Source: JAFLCL01 sp039809495
GTDB taxonomy: Bacteria; Myxococcota_A; Polyangia; Polyangiales; Sandaracinaceae
DNA: 64,000 nucleotides
Direction of reading: 5' to 3'
Assembly: GCA_039809495.1 (NCBI GenBank)
Contig: JBDHVC010000017.1
Location: 17,727 to 81,726 of the forward strand
The notes beneath the pieces were generated by a model. It saw nothing but the letters and a program-made list of their open reading frames with translations. It had not been told where the DNA came from and ran no database searches. A program made the translations under genes and the position numbers. Positions 33,820-42,963 of the stretch are shown piece by piece. The stretch's first letter is position 1. Each line of letters starts with the position of its first letter.

Positions 33820-36579
33820 TCACGCCGCGGAGACGAGCACCTCGCGCCGGCCGCCCGCCTTGCCGCTCGGTGGGCCGACGACGCCCTCCTTCTCCATCCG
33901 CTCGACGAGCTTGGCGGCCTTGTTGTAGCCGACCCCGAGCTGGCGCTGGAGGTGGCTGATCGAGCAGTAGCCCGCCGTGGCCACGGTCGCGACGGCCTTG
34001 TCGTAGAGCCCGTCGCCGGAGCCGCCCCCGCCCCCGTCGGCCTCGGGCTCGCCCTCGTCGTCCTCGCGCGGCGCGGTGATCCGCTCGTCGTAGACCGGGC
34101 TCCCCTGCGCGCGCAGGTGATCGCACACGGCCTGCACCTCGTCCTCGCCGATGAAGGCCGAGTGCACGCGCTTGAGGTCGCTCGCGCCCGGCGGGATCAT
34201 CAGCATGTCGCCCGCGCCGAGCAGGTGCTCGGCGCCGATGCGCCCGAGGATCGTCTTGCTGTCCTCGCGCTGGCTCACCTTGAACGCGATGCGAGCGGGG
34301 AAATTCGCCTTGATCATGCCCGTGATCACGTCGACGGAGGGCCGCTGCGTCGCGAGGATGACGTGGATGCCGGCCGCGCGCGCCTTCTGCGCGAGGCGCG
34401 CGATCGCGGCCTCGACGTCCTTCGCCGCGACCATCATGAGGTCCGCGAATTCGTCGACGACGACGACGACGTACGGGAGGCGCGTCGGCGGCGGGAGGGG
34501 CTGGTCGGCCTCGACGAACGCGCGGATCGCGTCCTCGTCGCCGAGGTCGGGCTGGGGCGGCGCGGCGCCCCTCGCCTCCGCCTTGCGCGGCGCGAGCTTC
34601 TCCGGCGCGAGCTCGCCGCGGAGCACCTTGTCGACCCGCTCGTTGTACGTCGTGATGTTGCGCGCGCCCGCGTCGGCGAAGAGCTGGTAGCGCCGCTCCA
34701 TCTCGTCGACCGCCCAGCGCAGGGCCAGGCTCGCCTTCTTCATGTCCGTCACGACGGGGAGCAGCATGTGCGGGATGCCGTCGAAGACGGCCAGCTCGAC
34801 CACCTTCGGGTCGATCATCAGCAGGCGCACGTCGTCGGGCGTGCGCTTCATGAGGAGCGAGGCGAGCATCACGTTGAGCCCGACGCTCTTGCCCGCGCCC
34901 GTCGCGCCCGCGACGAGGAGGTGCGGCATCTTCGAGAGGTCGCCGTAGACGGGCTGCCCCGCGATGTCCTTGCCGAACGCCACGGGCAACGCCGCGCGCG
35001 CCTCGTTCCAGCGCGGATCCTCGAGGATCTCGCGCAGGCTCACCATCTGCCGCTCGCGGTTGGGCAGCTCGAAGCCGACGCGCGCCTTGCCCGGGATCGG
35101 CGCGACGATGCGCACCTTCTGCGCGGCCATCGCCATCGCGAGGTCGTCCGCGAGCGAGGCGATCTTCGAGAGCTTCGTCCCGCTCTCGGGCTCGAGCTCG
35201 TACATCGTGACGACGGGGCCCGGGTGGATCTCGTCGATGCGGCCGCGCACGCCGTACGCGTTCAGCTTCTCCACCAGGCGCTCGGCGTTCTCGCGCAGGT
35301 GCGCCTCGTCGATGGCGAGCGCCTGCGTCTTGGGCGGATCGAGGAGCGTGGGCGGCGGGAGGACGAAGCTCGAGGGGGCCTTCGACGCCTCGCCGCGCGG
35401 CGTCTCGGCCGCGCGCGGCGGCAGCTCGAGCTTGGGCGGCACGATCGTCGGGCCCTCGGCGCGCGCGCGGGCCCGCTCTCTCGCCGGCCGCTCGCTCGAG
35501 GCGGCGACGCGCAGGCCCGAGCGCTCCGGCGCCTCGGCGACCTCGCCGCGCTCCTCCGCGGCCTCCTCCGCGGCGGCCGGAGCGAGGCTCGCGTCCTCGA
35601 CCTCCTCACGCTCGTCGAGCGCCGCGCCCTCCGCGCGCTCCCCCTCGCTCGGCGGAGCGAGGCTCGCGTCGTCGAGCGTCGAGTCGCCCGAGGCGATCAT
35701 CGACGCCTCGCCCGCGCCAGCGCGGCTCCTCCTCGCGGCGCTCGCCGCCTCCTCGCCCGGCGCGAGGACCTCGGCCGACGACCCGCCCGAGAGGACGATC
35801 TTCGGCTGGTTGCGCAGGCGCTCCTCCTCGCGCTCGCGCAGCTCGAGCTCGCGCGCGGTGCGGAGCGCCTCGGCGACCTGGCCGATCCCGTCGCGGGCCT
35901 TCTCGCCGCTCCGCTTGGCCGCGCCGACGACCTGCCGGCCGACGCCGACGACCGAGAGCGAGGTGCGGAGCACGAGCGTCACGAGCAGGAGCGTGAGGCC
36001 GACGACGAGCGCGCCCACGAGCCCGAAGAGCGAGCGCATCAGCTCGCCGAGCACCTCGCCGACCAGCCCGCCGGGGAGGTGCCCGCCCATCACCTCGTCG
36101 GCAGGGAGCGCGAGGTGCAGGAGCGCGCAGCCGACGAGCACGACGACGATCGTCGAGGCGAGCCGCGCGACGCCGAGCCGCGAGCGCGTCCGACGAAAGA
36201 GCCGGCCCGTGAGGAGCGCGAGCTCGAGCGGCACGAACCACGCCGCGAGCCCGAACGCCGACGCGAGCACGCCGGCGAGCGCCTGGCCGACGAAGCCGAT
36301 CGCGTTGTCGAGCCCGCGCGCGTCATACGAGAAGAGCGCGAGCCCCGAGAGGACCGTGGCCGCGAGGGAGAAGAGGCCGAGCACCTCGTGGCGCCGCCCG
36401 TCGTCCTCGGGCGCCTCCCGCGGCGCCTCGCGACGTCGCTCGGGCGGCGGCTCCTCGCTCGCCCTCTTGCGCGCCCTGGCCTTGCGTCGAGAGCTCTCCG
36501 TGTCGTCATCGAGGGTGCGATCGGCCGTCGCCAAGATTGCCTCCGCCCCCACGATCGGCAGGGCGGCCGATCTCGGCAA
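33820..36579 (-). CDS. ftsK: FtsK/SpoIIIE DNA translocase
   Basis: 919 residues counted from a TTG at 36579; GTG 36552 is an alternative, since no ATG precedes the membrane segment. Four or five N-terminal helices (residues 65-200) anchor it. A Glu/Ala/Pro-rich linker (215-440) follows. The motor has Walker A GATGAGKSVGLN and VVVVDEFADLMMVA, and the C-terminal gamma winged helix is CSISHLQRQLGVGYNKAAKLVERMEKEG. It pumps chromosome DNA through the septum and activates XerCD at dif. The linker is long compared with many relatives. Confidence 0.95.
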   Translation of the reverse strand: MPRSAALPIVGAEAILATADRTLDDDTESSRRKARARKRASEEPPPERRREAPREAPEDDGRRHEVLGLFSLAATVLSGLALFSYDARGLDNAIGFVGQALAGVLASAFGLAAWFVPLELALLTGRLFRRTRSRLGVARLASTIVVVLVGCALLHLALPADEVMGGHLPGGLVGEVLGELMRSLFGLVGALVVGLTLLLVTLVLRTSLSVVGVGRQVVGAAKRSGEKARDGIGQVAEALRTARELELREREEERLRNQPKIVLSGGSSAEVLAPGEEAASAARRSRAGAGEASMIASGDSTLDDASLAPPSEGERAEGAALDEREEVEDASLAPAAAEEAAEERGEVAEAPERSGLRVAASSERPARERARARAEGPTIVPPKLELPPRAAETPRGEASKAPSSFVLPPPTLLDPPKTQALAIDEAHLRENAERLVEKLNAYGVRGRIDEIHPGPVVTMYELEPESGTKLSKIASLADDLAMAMAAQKVRIVAPIPGKARVGFELPNRERQMVSLREILEDPRWNEARAALPVAFGKDIAGQPVYGDLSKMPHLLVAGATGAGKSVGLNVMLASLLMKRTPDDVRLLMIDPKVVELAVFDGIPHMLLPVVTDMKKASLALRWAVDEMERRYQLFADAGARNITTYNERVDKVLRGELAPEKLAPRKAEARGAAPPQPDLGDEDAIRAFVEADQPLPPPTRLPYVVVVVDEFADLMMVAAKDVEAAIARLAQKARAAGIHVILATQRPSVDVITGMIKANFPARIAFKVSQREDSKTILGRIGAEHLLGAGDMLMIPPGASDLKRVHSAFIGEDEVQAVCDHLRAQGSPVYDERITAPREDDEGEPEADGGGGGSGDGLYDKAVATVATAGYCSISHLQRQLGVGYNKAAKLVERMEKEGVVGPPSGKAGGRREVLVSAA

Positions 36580-36591
36580 CTTTTCGGCGAC

Positions 36592-36610
36592 GTCCCGCCT
36601 CGAGCGGGAC
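36592..36610 (-). terminator. Hairpin downstream of 234-aa gene
   Basis: GTCCCGC (36592-36598) pairs with GCGGGAC (36604-36610) around CTCGA. It sits between the stop of the unknown gene and the ftsK start on the minus strand. A 7-bp stem with no T-run; a weak terminator candidate. Confidence 0.35.
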
Positions 36611-36612
36611 CC

Positions 36613-37317
36613 TCACGCGTCGTCGGGATCGTCCGGGTCGAAGCCGAGCCGCGCCGCGAGCTCGCGCGCCTGCTCGGGGTTCTTCGCGAGGAGCTCCGAG
36701 GCGCCCTCGAGCATCGCCGCGAAGGCCGGAGAGCCGAGGAGCGCGGCGATCCCGCCCTCCCCCTCCCCGAGCGCGAGCTCCTCGCCGAGCCCGCCCTCGG
36801 GGACGAGCGCGCTCATCTTCGCCGCGAGCGCCTGCATCGCCGGGTCCGAGAGGAGGCTCGCCACGTCGAGCGGCATCGCGAGGGGCGCCCCCGGGCTCGT
36901 CGCCTCGCCCTCGAGCTCGTCCGAGGGGCCGCGCCCGAGGCCGCCCATCAGCTCGGCGAGGCTCGCCTGGACGGCGTGCGGGTCGAGGGCCTCTCCGCCC
37001 GCCATCGCCCCGAGGAGCGCGTCGACGTTCGTCGCTCGAGCCGAGGACGCCCCCTCGAGCTCCACCCACATCCCCGCCTCGCCCACCGCCTCGAGCGCGG
37101 CGTCGTAGGTGCCGGCGCCCCGCGCCGCGGAGAGCGCGGCCTCGGGGAGCACGAACACGCCGCGGGGATCGTCGTGGACGCGCTCGGCGCGCGTGCGGAG
37201 CAGCTCCTCGGCCAAGCGCTCGGGCTCGTCCGCGAAGCTCGCCTCGAGGGCGAAGAGCTCGATGGTGTCGGGGTTTTCCTCGCCGGAGCGGAGGAGCGCG
37301 AAGGCCTTGAGGCTCAC
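36613..37317 (-). CDS. Unknown acidic protein
   Basis: 234 residues, Ala/Leu/Glu-rich and acidic. MSLKAFALLRSGEENPDTIE and the later MPLDVASLLSDPAMQALAAKM, LLGSPAFAAMLEGASELLAK suggest helical repeats. No signal peptide, membrane segment or catalytic motif is seen. It lies 64 bp from the divergent NosL-like gene and upstream of ftsK on the same strand, so it may be an ftsK operon member. Function unknown. Confidence 0.55.
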   Translation of the reverse strand: MSLKAFALLRSGEENPDTIELFALEASFADEPERLAEELLRTRAERVHDDPRGVFVLPEAALSAARGAGTYDAALEAVGEAGMWVELEGASSARATNVDALLGAMAGGEALDPHAVQASLAELMGGLGRGPSDELEGEATSPGAPLAMPLDVASLLSDPAMQALAAKMSALVPEGGLGEELALGEGEGGIAALLGSPAFAAMLEGASELLAKNPEQARELAARLGFDPDDPDDA

Positions 37318-37381
37318 GCCGCGCCTCTTAGCAGCCCCCGAGCCCCCTTTTCAACGCCGCGCGCGCGCTTAGAACCTGGGC

Positions 37382-37882
37382 ATGCGCGACGATCAGCGTC
37401 CCCCTCGCCTCGGCCGCCGCTCCTTCCTCGGCGCGCTCGGCGGCGCCGCCCTCGGCCTCTCGAGCTTCGGCGTCGTCGCCTGTCGGACCGGGGACGCCTC
37501 CGCCCAGCGCTCGGGCGCGCGCTGCGCGCGCTGCGGCATGCGCGTCACGCGCGGCGCCGCCTTCTCGTCGGGCGCGCGGACCGCGAGCGGCGAGGAGGTC
37601 CTCTTCGACGCGGTGAAGTGCATGTTCACCTGGCTCGCCGCGCACCCGGACGCGCGCGACCCCTGGGTCACCGAGCACCTGAGCCGCGCCGAGCGGCCCG
37701 CGCGCTCGGTCTTCTACGTGATCGGCACGACGCTCCAGGGCCCGATGGGCTACGACCTCGTCCCCGTCGACACCGCCGAGCACGCCGAGCAGATCCGCAC
37801 GAACCACCACGGGCGCGCCGTCGTGCGCTTCGAGGAGGTGACGAGCGAGGTGCTCGCCAACCTCATGCCCGAGCGGCGCTGA
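37382..37882 (+). CDS. NosL-like protein with Tat signal
   Basis: 166 residues. Twin-arginine RRSFLGALGGAALGLSSFG is at residues 12-30, so it is exported folded. The mature part has CARCGMRVT (NosL Cys-x-x-Cys-Gly-Met), FSSGARTASGEEVLFDAVKCMFTWL and a C-terminal NHHGRAVVRFEEV. NosL binds Cu(I) for nitrous-oxide reductase assembly, but no nos gene is in the window. A wider role in copper or thiol delivery is possible. Its stop is 20 bp from the glgA stop. Confidence 0.75.
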   Translation: MRDDQRPPRLGRRSFLGALGGAALGLSSFGVVACRTGDASAQRSGARCARCGMRVTRGAAFSSGARTASGEEVLFDAVKCMFTWLAAHPDARDPWVTEHLSRAERPARSVFYVIGTTLQGPMGYDLVPVDTAEHAEQIRTNHHGRAVVRFEEVTSEVLANLMPERR

Positions 37883-37901
37883 GCCCCGGCCCGACCCCGG
37901 C

Positions 37902-39410
37902 TCACCCCACGACGAAGCGGTAGACGCGCTCGTACTCCGCGACGCGGCTCGACCAGCCGTGGTCCTCGCGCATCGCGCGCCGCTGGATGTCGCGGAACGC
38001 CGCGCGATCGGGGCCATCGCCCGTGCCCCAGAGGTCGAGCGCCCACGAGAGGGCCCAGGCGAGCGCGCCCGCGTCGAAGTGCTCGAAGCGGATGCCGTTG
38101 CCGCGCCGCGCGTCTCGGCTCGAGACGAGCTCGACGGTGTCGGCGAGCCCGCCCGTCGCGTGCACGATCGGGAGCGCGCCGTAGCGGAGCGAGTACATCT
38201 GGTTGAGCCCGCACGGCTCGTAGCGGGACGGCATGAGGAAGAAGTCGCTCGCCGCCTCGATGACGTGGGCGAGCGGCTCCGAGAATTGCGTGCGGAGCGC
38301 GACCTTGTGCGGGTAGCGGCGCGCGAGCTCCGCGAAGAATTGCTCGTACTTCGCCTCGCCGGAGCCGAGCGCGACGAGCTGCGCGTCGTGCCGCGCGAAG
38401 AGCGCGGGGAGCACCTCCATCGCGAGGTCCAGGCCCTTCTGCCACACCATGCGCGAGACGACGCCGAAGAGGGGCGCGCGCGGGTGGTAGGGCATGCCCA
38501 TCGCGTCGAGGAGCGCCCTCTTGTTCAGCTCCTTGCGCTCGACGTGGTCCGCGTCGAAGCGGTGCGGGATGAGCGTGTCCCTCGCGGGATCCCACACGTC
38601 CTCGTCGATCCCGTTGAGGATGCCGACGACGGCCGGGCCGCGATCGCGGAGGAAGGGATCCATCCCGACGCCGTGCTCCGCCGTGCGGATCTCGCGCGCG
38701 TAGGTGGGGCTCACCGTGGTGATCGCGTCGGCGTAGAGGATGCCGGTCAGGAGGAAGTTGATGCGCCCGGCGTCGAGGTCGCCCTGATGAAAATGCTGCC
38801 GCACCTCGGCGAGCCCCGTGTCGGCGAGGCGCTCGGCCGGGAAGCTCCCCTGGTGGCCGATGTTGTGGATCGTCAAGACGCTCTTCGTGCGCTGAAAGAG
38901 CCGATCCCACGCGAAGGCCGTCTTCACGAGGAGCGGCAGCAGGCTCGTGTGCCAGTCGTGCGCGTGGACGACGTCGGGCGCGAAGCGCAGCGCCTGGCAG
39001 AGCTTGAGCGCCGCCCACTGGAGCAGGACGAAGCGCAGGTGCTCGTCGCTCGCGCTCGAGTAGATGCCGGGCCGGTCGTAGAGGCTCGGGCACGAGACGA
39101 AGTAGATCGGCACGGGGGGGTCGGTGTCCGGCAGCCGCGCCTCGACGATCGAGAACCGCACCCTGCGGTAGCCGAGCTCCACCGAGAGCTCGCCGCCGAG
39201 GCGCTCGAGCGTGACGCCGCGCGCGCTCGCGTACTCGAGCACCCGCCGGTAGAGCGGCACGACGACGCGCACGTCGTGCCCGAGCCGCGCGAGGTAGCGC
39301 GGCAGCGCGCCGACCACGTCGCCGAGCCCGCCCGTCTTGGCGAAGGGCGCGGCCTCGGCGCTGACGAAGAGGAGGCGGAGGGGATCGTTCGATCGCTCAC
39401 CCGAGGGCAT
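37902..39410 (-). CDS. glgA: Glycogen synthase (ADP-glucose)
   Basis: 502 residues, usual for GlgA (GT5). The ADP-glucose-binding KTGGLGDVVGALP is near residue 25. Acceptor and catalytic signatures include VHAHDWHTSLLPLLV, VHAWDWHT-type context, VSRMVWQKGLDLAME and EPCGLNQMYSLRYGALPIVHATGGLADTV. It extends alpha-1,4-glucan from ADP-glucose. GlgC and GlgB are not next to it. Confidence 0.95.
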   Translation of the reverse strand: MPSGERSNDPLRLLFVSAEAAPFAKTGGLGDVVGALPRYLARLGHDVRVVVPLYRRVLEYASARGVTLERLGGELSVELGYRRVRFSIVEARLPDTDPPVPIYFVSCPSLYDRPGIYSSASDEHLRFVLLQWAALKLCQALRFAPDVVHAHDWHTSLLPLLVKTAFAWDRLFQRTKSVLTIHNIGHQGSFPAERLADTGLAEVRQHFHQGDLDAGRINFLLTGILYADAITTVSPTYAREIRTAEHGVGMDPFLRDRGPAVVGILNGIDEDVWDPARDTLIPHRFDADHVERKELNKRALLDAMGMPYHPRAPLFGVVSRMVWQKGLDLAMEVLPALFARHDAQLVALGSGEAKYEQFFAELARRYPHKVALRTQFSEPLAHVIEAASDFFLMPSRYEPCGLNQMYSLRYGALPIVHATGGLADTVELVSSRDARRGNGIRFEHFDAGALAWALSWALDLWGTGDGPDRAAFRDIQRRAMREDHGWSSRVAEYERVYRFVVG

Positions 39411-39631
39411 CGTGGGAAGATAGCGTCGTCCCTCGACGAGGGGCGAGGAAGATCACGTGGATGAGGGGGCGTTGGGGAGCACGGCCGATCCACGCGTGGC
39501 CCGAGCACCCCAGAGACGACACCGAGGATCGGCGAGCGGTTGACGACGAGGGCGGCGCGACGCAGCCTGGCACGCCCTCGTGTGTCGATGAGCGTCGACA
39601 CGCTCCCGAGGGTTCAGCCATCAAGGGGACC

Positions 39632-41137
39632 ATGCTTAACCAACAAGACATCCTTCGTTCCATGTTCTGGTGCTCGAGGCAGCAGCGCGTGGGGCTCGCG
39701 ACCACGCTCCTCTGCGTTGCCTCGCTCACGAACGGCTGTGTTCCGGACTTCGAGCGAGACGACGGGGACAGCGGATCCGTCGCGCGTGACGCGAGCGGTA
39801 GCGACGCCTTCGCCCCGAGCGCCGACGCCTTCTCTCCGAGCGCCGACGCCTTCTCTCCGCGCGCCGACGCCTTCATCCCGACCTCCGACGAGGACGCGGG
39901 GCGCCCCCCAGGCCCGAGCGATGGTGGACGTTCGGATGACGCGGGGCGCCCCGCGGACATCGTCCTCGCGTCCTGCACCTACAGCGAGGTCAACGACGCG
40001 ATCCAGTCGGCGCGGGACGGCGCGATCATCGAGATCGGCGCCGACGACTGCGACTGGGGCGCGGACTGGGTGCTGGCCGCGCTCGGCGGTCGGCACCTCG
40101 TCATCCGCGGCCAAGGCATCGATCGGACGATCATCCGGCGAACGGCCGCCATCGGCACCAACGGCGATCCGCTCTTCTACCTGAATTGCCAAGGTGGCAG
40201 CGTCGACATCTCGGCGATGCGCCTCGTCGGCAACGACGAGCTCCAGACGCGAGCCCAGCGCGTCACGGATCTCGACACGGGGATGGAGGTCAAGAACTGC
40301 GTGGACTACCGCGTTCACGACATCCAGTTCGAGCGGTTCTCGGACGCAGGGCTTCTCCTGACGGCCAATTCGGGTGGGGTCGTGTACCGGTCGCGCTTCC
40401 TCTCCAACTACAAGTGTTGGCCGGACGGAGTCCGGAGCCCGGGGGATCCAGACGACTACCCCTGCTACGGATACGGGATCTCGGTCTCTGGCAATCTGAC
40501 GGGGAACGGCGACTGGGGCGCGCTCGCCCTCGGCTCCGCCAACGCGGACTTCATCGAGGACAACTACTTCTACGACAACCGACACGCCATCACCTCGAAC
40601 CGAGGCGCGCGCTACGTGGCGCGGTACAACGAGCTCGTGGGGAGCCAACGGACGACGAATTGGGGGATCCTCGACGTCCACGGAGATACCCGCTCCGACC
40701 CCAGCGGCAGCCCCACGAGCTGCTGCCGTGGCGGGCGCAGCGTCGAGATCTACGGGAACATCATCCGCTCCGAGTCGGATCGGAGCCCCTACGGGATCCT
40801 CCTGCGCGGGGGTGACGGCGTCGTCTTCGGCAACCGCATCGAGGGGCGCTTCGGAGCCACCGTCGATCTGGTCCTCGAGGACGCGGATCGCGACTGCACC
40901 GAGACGGGCACCGGCCGGGTCATGGATCAGACGACCGAGATGTGGGTGTGGGACAACACCCATGTGCCTCCGCTGAGCGGGGGAGAGGCCCAGCTCGTGC
41001 GGACCGTACACAACAGCCAGGACTGCAGCCGACGCCTGCGTGAGGGCCACCCCGGCGATCCCTCGGAGCGCTGGGAGTACATGCTCTCGATGGCCCCCGA
41101 TTACACGCCCTACCCGTATCCGCACCCGCTCCGCTGA
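39632..41137 (+). CDS. Parallel beta-helix lipoprotein
   Basis: 501 residues; ATG 39632. Signal peptide and lipobox LTNGC (about residue 34), then an Asp/Ala/Ser-rich linker with a tandem SADAF-type repeat. Residues 100-480 are right-handed beta-helix rungs with repeated GN/DN turns (YEIYGNIIRSESD, FIEDNYFYDNRHA), typical of pectate-lyase-like folds that bind or cleave polysaccharide. There is no clear lyase active site. Third-position G+C is less extreme than in its neighbours (codons such as CTT, AAC, TAC in the first 15), a possible sign of later arrival. Confidence 0.8.
   Translation: MLNQQDILRSMFWCSRQQRVGLATTLLCVASLTNGCVPDFERDDGDSGSVARDASGSDAFAPSADAFSPSADAFSPRADAFIPTSDEDAGRPPGPSDGGRSDDAGRPADIVLASCTYSEVNDAIQSARDGAIIEIGADDCDWGADWVLAALGGRHLVIRGQGIDRTIIRRTAAIGTNGDPLFYLNCQGGSVDISAMRLVGNDELQTRAQRVTDLDTGMEVKNCVDYRVHDIQFERFSDAGLLLTANSGGVVYRSRFLSNYKCWPDGVRSPGDPDDYPCYGYGISVSGNLTGNGDWGALALGSANADFIEDNYFYDNRHAITSNRGARYVARYNELVGSQRTTNWGILDVHGDTRSDPSGSPTSCCRGGRSVEIYGNIIRSESDRSPYGILLRGGDGVVFGNRIEGRFGATVDLVLEDADRDCTETGTGRVMDQTTEMWVWDNTHVPPLSGGEAQLVRTVHNSQDCSRRLREGHPGDPSERWEYMLSMAPDYTPYPYPHPLR
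39803..39880 (+). repeat. 21-bp tandem repeat in lipoprotein linker
   Basis: Four copies of a GACGCCTTC...GCC unit start at 39803, 39824, 39845 and 39866, giving the DAF(A/S/I)PSA peptide. Units 2 and 3 differ by a single base. Such linkers commonly vary in copy number by slippage. Confidence 0.8.
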
Positions 41138-41251
41138 CGCGGATCCGTCGCGCCGTGGTCACGGCGCCCGAGCCTTGTCGCGGGCGCCGTGCACGGCGAG
41201 GCGCGAGAACTCCTCGCGCCGCTCAGGGTGGGCTTTGATACGCTCCCCCCG

Positions 41252-42490
41252 ATGCCGATCGACGTCGTCTTCCTCGAGCCCACCTTCCCCTCGAACCAGC
41301 GCGAATTCGCGCGCGCCCTCCACGCCGTCGGGGCGCGGGTCATCGGGATCGGGGAGCGGCCGAAGGAGGCGCTCGACGAAGGCCTCAGGCGCTGGCTCAG
41401 CCACTACGAGCGCGTCTCGAACGTGACGGACGTCGCCCAGGTGGAGCGCGCCTGCCGCTGGATCGGCGAGCGCGTGCAGATCCGCGCGCTCGAGGCGACG
41501 ATCGAGTCGCACGTGATGTGCGCCGCGAAGGTGCGCGAGATCCTCGGCATCCCCGGCACGAGCGTCGAGACGACCTTCCTCTGCCGCGACAAGCCGACGA
41601 TGAAGGAGCACCTGCGCAAGCACGGCATCCCGACGGCAGAGTCGCTCGGCTCGGACGATCCCTACGAGATCCAGCTCTTCGCGAAGCGCGTGGGCTACCC
41701 GCTCATCCTGAAGCCGCGCGACGGCGCCGGCGCCTCGGGCACGCTGCGGATCGACGACGACGCACAGCTCGCGGCGGGCCTCCGCACGATGGGCGTCTCC
41801 GCGAAGGGCGGCCGCTCGATCGGCGTCGAGGAATTCGTCGAGGGCCACGAGGGCTTCTACGACACGATCACGGTAGGCGGCCGCGTCGTCCACGACTTCG
41901 CCTGCCACTACTACCCGAACGTGCTCGAGGCGATGCGCGAGCGCTGGATCAGCCCGCAGTTCATCGCGACGAACCGCCTCGACTCGGCCGAGGGCTACGG
42001 CGAGGTGAAGGCGCTCGGCCGCCGCGTGATCGAGTCCCTCGGCATCGAGACGAGCGCGACGCACATGGAGTGGTTCTTCGGCCCGAAGGGCCTGAAATTC
42101 TCGGAGATCGGCTGCCGCCCGCCCGGCGTCGGCGCGTGGGATCTCTACGCGGCCGCGAACGAGTTCGACATCTACCGCGAGTGGGCGATGGCCGTCGTCC
42201 ACGGCGAGAAGAGCCAGCGCCTCTCGCGCCGCTTCTCGGCCGGCATCATCGCGCTCCGCCCCGATCGCGACGGCGTCATCTCGCACTACGACGGCCTGCG
42301 CGAGATCGAGCGCGCCTTCGGAGAGTGGTTCATCGACGCGCATTTCCCCGCCGCCGGCACCCCCACCCAGCCCGTCGAGGCCGGCTACAAGGCGAACGCC
42401 TGGATCCAGCTCAAGCACCCCGACTACGACGAGGTGCGCCGCATGCTCGACGTGATCGGCCAGACGGTGAAGGTCCGCGCGCGGGGGTGA
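41252..42490 (+). CDS. ATP-grasp enzyme
   Basis: 412 residues from MPIDVVFLEPTFPSNQREFA. The ATP-grasp fold is shown by LILKPRDGAGASGTLRI, the Lys/Glu-rich loop and EIGCRPPGVGAWDLY, where the Glu/Asn ligands for Mg-ATP occur. N-terminal pre-ATP-grasp residues and a C-terminal domain make an intact ligase of carbamoyl-phosphate-synthase-like type. Substrate unknown; relatives ligate amino acids to carboxylates. The start ATG is preceded by an atypical spacing; the earlier GTG would add 21 residues. Confidence 0.85.
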   Translation: MPIDVVFLEPTFPSNQREFARALHAVGARVIGIGERPKEALDEGLRRWLSHYERVSNVTDVAQVERACRWIGERVQIRALEATIESHVMCAAKVREILGIPGTSVETTFLCRDKPTMKEHLRKHGIPTAESLGSDDPYEIQLFAKRVGYPLILKPRDGAGASGTLRIDDDAQLAAGLRTMGVSAKGGRSIGVEEFVEGHEGFYDTITVGGRVVHDFACHYYPNVLEAMRERWISPQFIATNRLDSAEGYGEVKALGRRVIESLGIETSATHMEWFFGPKGLKFSEIGCRPPGVGAWDLYAAANEFDIYREWAMAVVHGEKSQRLSRRFSAGIIALRPDRDGVISHYDGLREIERAFGEWFIDAHFPAAGTPTQPVEAGYKANAWIQLKHPDYDEVRRMLDVIGQTVKVRARG

Positions 42491-42502
42491 GGGAATCCCG
42501 GT

Positions 42503-42910
42503 TCAGGGCGCCCGCTCCGCGACGCAGACGCCCCCCCGGCAGGCGGGCTCGGTCGGGATGCACATCGGCGACGAGCTGCACAGCGGATCGACCTGCGGGC
42601 AGAGCGCCTCGGCGGCACTGGCGAGGCTCGCGGCGAGCGCCTCGGCCTCCGACTCGGCGACGACCTCTGGGCAGGTCCCGACGAATGCACCCTCGGGGCA
42701 CGTGAGATCGGTGGTGGCGAACACGCAGTCTTCGTCCCGCGCGCACGCCCCGGTGAGCCCGTCGCGGGCGTCGCGGACGCGCTCGAGCCACGCGTGGGTG
42801 CCCGGCTCGCACGCGAGGACACCCGGACCCGCGTCGGTCCCCGGCGACGGATCTCCACACGCCGACACGAAGAGCGACGAACCCACGAGCAGAGCAAGCA
42901 TTCGATTCAT
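42503..42910 (-). CDS. Small Cys-rich lipoprotein
   Basis: 135 residues. Lipobox LFVSAC at about residue 18. The mature protein has twelve cysteines (ACEPGTHAW, GACARDEDCVF, LTCPEGAFVGTCPE, LCPQVDPLCSSSPMCIP, ACRGGVCVA), likely six disulphides. No domain recognised. Converges with the ATP-grasp gene 12 bp away. Confidence 0.6.
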   Translation of the reverse strand: MNRMLALLVGSSLFVSACGDPSPGTDAGPGVLACEPGTHAWLERVRDARDGLTGACARDEDCVFATTDLTCPEGAFVGTCPEVVAESEAEALAASLASAAEALCPQVDPLCSSSPMCIPTEPACRGGVCVAERAP

Positions 42911-42963
42911 GACAGACCCCTCTGTTGAGAGCGCGTGAGCGCTAAGACGACCGAGACACCATG

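Noticed and set aside
33775..37923. Plus-strand open frame of 1382 codons opposite ftsK and the unknown gene
   Set aside because: It is the mirror of ftsK; composition is Arg/Asp/Glu/Leu noise with no motif.
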